From: Acidimicrobiaceae bacterium | GTDB taxonomy: Bacteria; Actinomycetota; Acidimicrobiia; Acidimicrobiales; RAAP-2 | Reading direction: 5' to 3' | Assembly: GCA_003132305.1 (NCBI GenBank) | Contig: PKXJ01000018.1 | Coordinates: 240,334 to 304,333, forward strand | DNA: 64,000 nucleotides | Shown here: in pieces, positions 60,130-64,000 of the stretch | Layout of the letters: every line of letters starts with the position of its first letter | How positions within the stretch are numbered: position 1 is the stretch's first letter | Notes under the pieces: model-generated | Database searches by the model: none | The model's input: only the letters and a program-made list of their open reading frames with translations | What the model was told of the DNA's origin: nothing | Program-made: the position numbers and the translations under genes

Positions 60130-61107
60130 TCAGCGTCGCTGACCGAGTCTCCATGTTAGCAGTTTGGCGTCAGATGACGTTCGTTCCTCAAAGATTTGAT
60201 GGGTTTTAACGACGTCGAGCTCGATCTGCGTCGCCAGTTCTTCCACACTCGAAAAGGTCATCTGCGCGCGCAGGCGCTCCAAGAACACCACCTCGAGGTT
60301 GCGATGGTAGAGATTGCCGTCGTAACCGGGCACGTGCACTTCGACGAGCAGATCACCGTGCTCGTAGAACTGCGGACGCGTTCCAACCGAGATGGCGGCG
60401 GCCCACCACCGTTCACCAATACACGTCGCGCCGGCGTACACTCCGTCGCCCGGCAGCGCTTGGTGGGGCGCCACCGTGAGATTGGCCGTGGGATAGCCGA
60501 GCGACTTCCCGCGCTCGTCGCCGTGTGCCACCTCGCCGCGTAGCGCGAAGTGGTGTCCGAGAACCCTCTCCGCCCCGACGAGGTCACCGTCTCTTAGCGC
60601 GCGTCGCACGGACGTCGAACTCCAGCGCTCGGGGTCGCCGTAGAGCGGCGTCGGCGCGACGTCAAAGCCCAGAAGTGCCCCCACGTCGCGCAGCATCACC
60701 ACCGTGCCTTCACGGTGGTGGCCGAAGTGAAAGTCCTCGCCCACGACCACGCATCGGGTATGGAGCTCTCCCACCAACACTCGTTCGATGAAGTGACGCG
60801 CCGACTCACTCTCGAGGGCTTCGTTGAAGGTGATGATCCGAACCCGATCGACGTGCAGGGCGTCCAGTCCTTCGAGACGCTGGTCCAGCGTCGCCAAGAG
60901 CGACGGCGCCTTCGCGGGCGCGAGGACCATCGCCGGCGCCGGGTCGAACGTCACGACCGTCGAGAGCGCGTTGTACTGCTTCGAAAGTTCGATGAGTTGA
61001 GCGATAACGGCCTGATGCCCTCGGTGCAGTCCGTCAAAGACACCGATCGTTACCACGCTCGGCTCGCTCCACGCGGGGTCAACCTCGCCGTCTCGAAGAA
61101 CAATCAT
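60130..61107 (-). CDS. ribF: Bifunctional riboflavin kinase / FAD synthetase
   Basis: Makes FMN and FAD. The N-terminal adenylyltransferase domain starts with VVTIGVFDGLHRGHQAVI (GxFDGxHxGH) and has VVGEDFHFGHHREGT. The C-terminal kinase has HGDERGKSLGYPTANLTV with the Pro-Thr-Ala-Asn motif and YEHGDLLVEVHVPGYDGNLY. Length 325. Ten bases after truB, in the usual truB-ribF-rpsO-pnp string. Confidence 0.96.
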   Translation of the reverse strand: MIVLRDGEVDPAWSEPSVVTIGVFDGLHRGHQAVIAQLIELSKQYNALSTVVTFDPAPAMVLAPAKAPSLLATLDQRLEGLDALHVDRVRIITFNEALESESARHFIERVLVGELHTRCVVVGEDFHFGHHREGTVVMLRDVGALLGFDVAPTPLYGDPERWSSTSVRRALRDGDLVGAERVLGHHFALRGEVAHGDERGKSLGYPTANLTVAPHQALPGDGVYAGATCIGERWWAAAISVGTRPQFYEHGDLLVEVHVPGYDGNLYHRNLEVVFLERLRAQMTFSSVEELATQIELDVVKTHQIFEERTSSDAKLLTWRLGQRR

Positions 61108-61116
61108 GCCAGCAAC

Positions 61117-62016
61117 CTACTCGCGCTCGTTCAGTTGCTCGTCGGGCAGAACCACCGACGGTTGCCACGTTTCGCCGCGTCGTCGCAGCACCGCGACCAA
61201 CGATCCCCCTGCATTGAGCGCGGCGATTTCGTCCTCGCGGGGTCCGTCCAACGACACGCGCTGACCCGTGCGCAGGCGCCGTTCGTCCTCCGCGCTCACG
61301 ACGATCTCCTCGAGTTCGGTGACGAACGCGCGCGGCGGTTGTAGAACATCTAGTCCCTCTCGCACGCGCTCTTCGAGTTGATCGAGCGACAGCGCCTCGT
61401 CCACGCGGTGCGCTCCACTCGAGAGACGCCGCAACGCACTCAGGTGACCGATGGTGTCGAGGCGCTCCGCGAGGTCGCTGAGTAGGACGCGCACGTACGT
61501 TCCCACCGAACACGTCACGTCGAAGGACCACTGGTTCACCACGTTCGAGGGCGCGAGTGAGAACGACTGCACCGTGATGGCGCGCGCCTCTCGCTCCACG
61601 ACGACGCCCGCTCTGGCGAGTTGGTGAAGGCGCTTGCCCTTGATCTTCAGCGCCGACACCATCGGCGGGATCTGCGACTGGGACCCGAGCATGCTGGCAG
61701 CTCGTGCGTTCACGGACTCGACCGTGAGCATCGGTACCTCACGACGTTCGACGACCACGCCGTCGGCGTCGAGGGAGTCGGTGCGCGCTCCGAACGTGAC
61801 GACGCCCTCGTAGCGTTTGATCTCACTCTGCGCGAAGCGCAGTAGTCGCGTCGAGGGGCCCACCGCGAGCACCAAGAGACCCGTCGCCATCGGATCGAGG
61901 GTGCCGGCGTGGCCCACCCGGCGCTCGTTCATCACTAGACGCACGCGAGCGACGACGTCGTGACTCGTCAGGCCCCTCGGCTTGTCGATTAAGAGTAGGC
62001 CGCTACTCGTCGACAT
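61117..62016 (-). CDS. truB: tRNA pseudouridine-55 synthase
   Basis: Isomerises U55 in the T-loop of tRNAs. SSGLLLIDKPRGLTSHDVVARVR at the N-terminus (in parts: LLLIDKPRGLTSHDVV) and VGHAGTLDPMATGLL with the catalytic Asp. YEGVVTFGARTDSLDADG and CSVGTYVRVLLSDLAERL are the other TruB motifs. The ATG at 62,016 gives 299 residues and overlaps rbfA by 14 bases; the extra upstream codons in the open frame belong to rbfA. Confidence 0.95.
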   Translation of the reverse strand: MSTSSGLLLIDKPRGLTSHDVVARVRLVMNERRVGHAGTLDPMATGLLVLAVGPSTRLLRFAQSEIKRYEGVVTFGARTDSLDADGVVVERREVPMLTVESVNARAASMLGSQSQIPPMVSALKIKGKRLHQLARAGVVVEREARAITVQSFSLAPSNVVNQWSFDVTCSVGTYVRVLLSDLAERLDTIGHLSALRRLSSGAHRVDEALSLDQLEERVREGLDVLQPPRAFVTELEEIVVSAEDERRLRTGQRVSLDGPREDEIAALNAGGSLVAVLRRRGETWQPSVVLPDEQLNERE

Positions 62017-62365
62017 GGTGCTGGCGTCGCAGCAACTCTTCGACCGCGGCCCCACTCGCCACGGCGGGGTCGGCCGTGAACGAGAGCTTGGGAGTGCGCT
62101 TCAGACGAGTCTGCACGTTCACCGCGCCCTGGATCTGACCACGACGTTCTTCGAGGGCCGCCTTCGCGCCTTCGGAGAGCGCGTGGAAGTAGACCGTGGC
62201 TTGGCGCAAGTCGGCCGACGTGTTCACGCCCGTCACGGTGAGAAAGCCCAGTCGCTCGTCGACGTCGGAGATTCGCACGAGCTCGTCTGAGATGATTTCG
62301 CGAAGGATCTGATTCACCCGCGCCGTGCGAGGGTAGGGGTGGTGCGAGCCTGAGGAGTGGGCCAT
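62003..62365 (-). CDS. rbfA: Ribosome-binding factor A
   Basis: KH-type 30S maturation factor for the 5' helix of 16S rRNA, important in the cold. RTARVNQILREIISDELVRISD at the N-terminus (in parts: ARVNQILREIISDEL), then LGFLTVTGVNTSADLRQATVYF and VQTRLKRTPKLSFTADP. Length 120. It follows infB by 3 bases. Confidence 0.95.
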   Translation of the reverse strand: MAHSSGSHHPYPRTARVNQILREIISDELVRISDVDERLGFLTVTGVNTSADLRQATVYFHALSEGAKAALEERRGQIQGAVNVQTRLKRTPKLSFTADPAVASGAAVEELLRRQHHVDE

Positions 62366-62368
62366 GCG

Positions 62369-64000
62369 TTAGGCCGTGCGCGGAATCTCGCGCTCTTCGT
62401 ACGTTTCGATCACGTCACCGGGCTTGAGGTCCTGGTAGTCCGACAGTCCGACGCCACACTCAAAGCCCGCGGGTACTTCACGGGCGTCGTCTTTGAAGCG
62501 ACGAAGTGACGTGACCGTCCCCTTCCAAATAATGGTCCCCTCGCGCAGAAATCGAACCTTCGAACCGCGCGTGATGACGCCGTCGCGCACGGAACATCCG
62601 GCGATCGCGCCGACGCGCGGAATCCGGAATACTTCGCGCACCTCGGCTTCGCCGGTGACGATCTCTTCGTAGACCGGCGTGAGCAGGCCGAGCATCGCCG
62701 CCTCGATCTCTTCGATCAACTTGTAGATGATTTCGTAGGTGCGAATCTGCACGCCTTCACTGACCGCGAGTTCGCGACTGCGCTTGTCGGGTCGCACGTT
62801 GAAGCCGATTATCGTCGCGTTCGACGCCTTGGCCAGCTGCACGTCGTTCTCGGTGATGCCGCCCACGCCGCGGTGCACGATGACGAGTTTCACGTCGTCG
62901 CGCTCGAGCTTGCGCAGCGACTCGGTGCACGCCTCGAGTGATCCCTGTACGTCGGCCTTCAAGACGATGTTGAGCGTCGCGGTCTCGCCGCGTTGGATCT
63001 GCTCGAAGAGGTCTTCGAGCCGAGCGCCACTCGAGGACGCCACGGGCTGTTGGCCCACGAGCCGAGAGCGCTGCGCCCTCGCTTCGGCGAGCGACCTCGC
63101 GTGCGCCAAGTCGCGCGCGACGCGCATCTCGTCGCCCGCGAAGGGCGGCTCACTAAAGCCGAGAATCTGCACCGGCGTCGATGGTCCGGCCGATTTGATC
63201 TGTTTTCCTTGATCGTTGATGAGGGCCTTGACCTTGCCGTAGGCCGGTCCCGCGACGACGGGGTCGCCCACGCGCAGCAGTCCCTTTTGCACGATCACCG
63301 TCGCGACGGGACCGCGACCCACTTCGAGGTTCGCTTCGAGCACGGTACCGACGGCGCGCCCCGAGGGACTGGCCGCGAGTTCGCCAATCTCGGCGACGAG
63401 CAGGACCTGCTCGAGCAGCTCGTCGATGCCCGTTTCTTGTAGGGCGGAGATCTCCACGACGATCGTGTCGCCCCCCCACTTTTCGGGTACGAGTCCCTGC
63501 TCGGAGAGCTGTTGCAAGACCCGATCGGCGTTCGCGTCGGGCCGATCCATCTTGTTGATCGCCACGATGATCGGTACGCTCGCCGCCCGGGCGTGGTCGA
63601 TCGCCTCGACGGTCTGAGGCATGACGCCGTCGTCGGCCGCCACGACCAAGATGATGATGTCGGTGACCTTGGCGCCTCTCGCGCGCATGGCGGTGAAGGC
63701 CTCGTGGCCGGGCGTGTCGAGAAAGGTGATCGACTTTTTGTGCCACGACACTTGGTAGGCCCCGATGTGCTGGGTGATGCCGCCGGCCTCGCCCGAGACG
63801 ACGTTAGTTTTTCGAATCTTGTCGAGCAGCAACGTCTTACCGTGGTCGACGTGACCCATGACGGTCACGACGGGCGAACGCGGCGCGGCGGGAACGACGA
63901 CGTCCTCTTCGACTTCGTCAAAGAACTTCGCGAGAAGTTCGGCCTCTTTTTGCTCACCGGGATCGACGAGATGGACCTCGGCGCCGACTTCGGCGGCGTA
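62369..64000 (-). CDS. infB: Translation initiation factor IF-2, C-terminal part (5' end beyond the window)
   Basis: GTPase that places fMet-tRNA on the ribosome. The visible 544 codons contain the last piece of the N-terminal region, then G1 [17 protein letters not shown]3 DTPGHEAF and G4 NKMDRP, followed by domains II to IV ([35 protein letters not shown]). The ATG at 63,868 is inside the G1 region and is not the start; the same frame is open to 64,000. First visible gene of the string infB, rbfA, truB, ribF, rpsO, pnp. Confidence 0.97.
   Translation of the reverse strand, partial: YAAEVGAEVHLVDPGEQKEAELLAKFFDEVEEDVVVPAAPRSPVVTVMGHVDHGKTLLLDKIRKTNVVSGEAGGITQHIGAYQVSWHKKSITFLDTPGHEAFTAMRARGAKVTDIIILVVAADDGVMPQTVEAIDHARAASVPIIVAINKMDRPDANADRVLQQLSEQGLVPEKWGGDTIVVEISALQETGIDELLEQVLLVAEIGELAASPSGRAVGTVLEANLEVGRGPVATVIVQKGLLRVGDPVVAGPAYGKVKALINDQGKQIKSAGPSTPVQILGFSEPPFAGDEMRVARDLAHARSLAEARAQRSRLVGQQPVASSSGARLEDLFEQIQRGETATLNIVLKADVQGSLEACTESLRKLERDDVKLVIVHRGVGGITENDVQLAKASNATIIGFNVRPDKRSRELAVSEGVQIRTYEIIYKLIEEIEAAMLGLLTPVYEEIVTGEAEVREVFRIPRVGAIAGCSVRDGVITRGSKVRFLREGTIIWKGTVTSLRRFKDDAREVPAGFECGVGLSDYQDLKPGDVIETYEEREIPRTA

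Noticed and set aside
60120..60140. Small palindrome after ribF (CAGCGTCGCTG)
   Set aside because: Only five paired bases, overlapping the ribF stop; too weak to call a terminator.

Overview
The window is about 60% GC and most of it reads on the minus strand. It looks like an actinobacterial chromosome. LexA boxes have the form CGAAC-N4-GTTCG, a LysM-protein/nrdR pair carries two of these boxes, and pnp, dapB, dapA, rnj and ftsK follow one another in the order common in Actinobacteria. GTG and TTG starts are frequent. Acidimicrobiia is a guess from gene content and moderate GC; nothing in the window proves it.

Region 1 (1-10,610) is a polysaccharide locus in decay. It holds a partial ABC-2 polysaccharide exporter permease, two intact GT4 glycosyltransferases, a fused formyltransferase/beta-propeller protein with a fresh 69-bp internal duplication, and a polytopic membrane protein. 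An inactive IS3-family copy (2654-3952) sits against a beheaded asparagine synthase. Remnants of a glycosyltransferase, a methyltransferase, a tyrosine phosphatase and a tyrosine recombinase lie between them, with a tRNA 3'-half that looks like an old attachment site. A tRNA-Cys gene (10,611-10,681) marks the edge of this region.

Region 2 (10.7-23.7 kb) holds an L,D-transpeptidase and a LexA-controlled operon (LysM division-inhibitor candidate, nrdR, PIG-L deacetylase, dinB). A MoxR/VWA pair and a branched-chain amino acid ABC transporter with a YbaK-type deacylase follow, then lexA itself with two LexA boxes.

Region 3 (23.7-41.6 kb) is core. One long operon runs ftsK, D,D-carboxypeptidase, thrB, EamA exporter, miaB, miaA, dapF, hflX, dapC, dapD, dapE. 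A FUSC/siderophore-interacting pair sits on the other strand, followed by rnj and dapA. With dapB at 54 kb, all six steps of the succinylase route from aspartate semialdehyde to meso-diaminopimelate are in the window.

Region 4 (41.69-53.65 kb) is an accessory insertion between dapA and dapB. Its left part is a 1.1-kb cassette with 18-bp inverted ends carrying three small genes, one a GNAT acetyltransferase. Its main part is a nine-gene catabolic operon: NCS1 permease, HpaB-type flavin monooxygenase, flavin reductase, NicX-like 2,5-dihydroxypyridine dioxygenase, NicD-like deformylase, NicF-like amidase, class III CoA-transferase, IclR regulator and HMG-CoA-lyase-like lyase. The genes predict uptake and oxidation of a pyridine-type ring through 2,5-dihydroxypyridine and a maleamate-type acid, ending with CoA activation and retro-Claisen cleavage. 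The catabolic part is bracketed by 398-bp direct repeats of the dapB 3' end (98.5% identical), as if a circle had integrated by a single crossover.

Region 5 (53.65-64 kb) is core again: dapB, a YfhO-type membrane protein, pnp with a tandem-repeat tail, rpsO, ribF, truB, rbfA and the start-less 3' part of infB.
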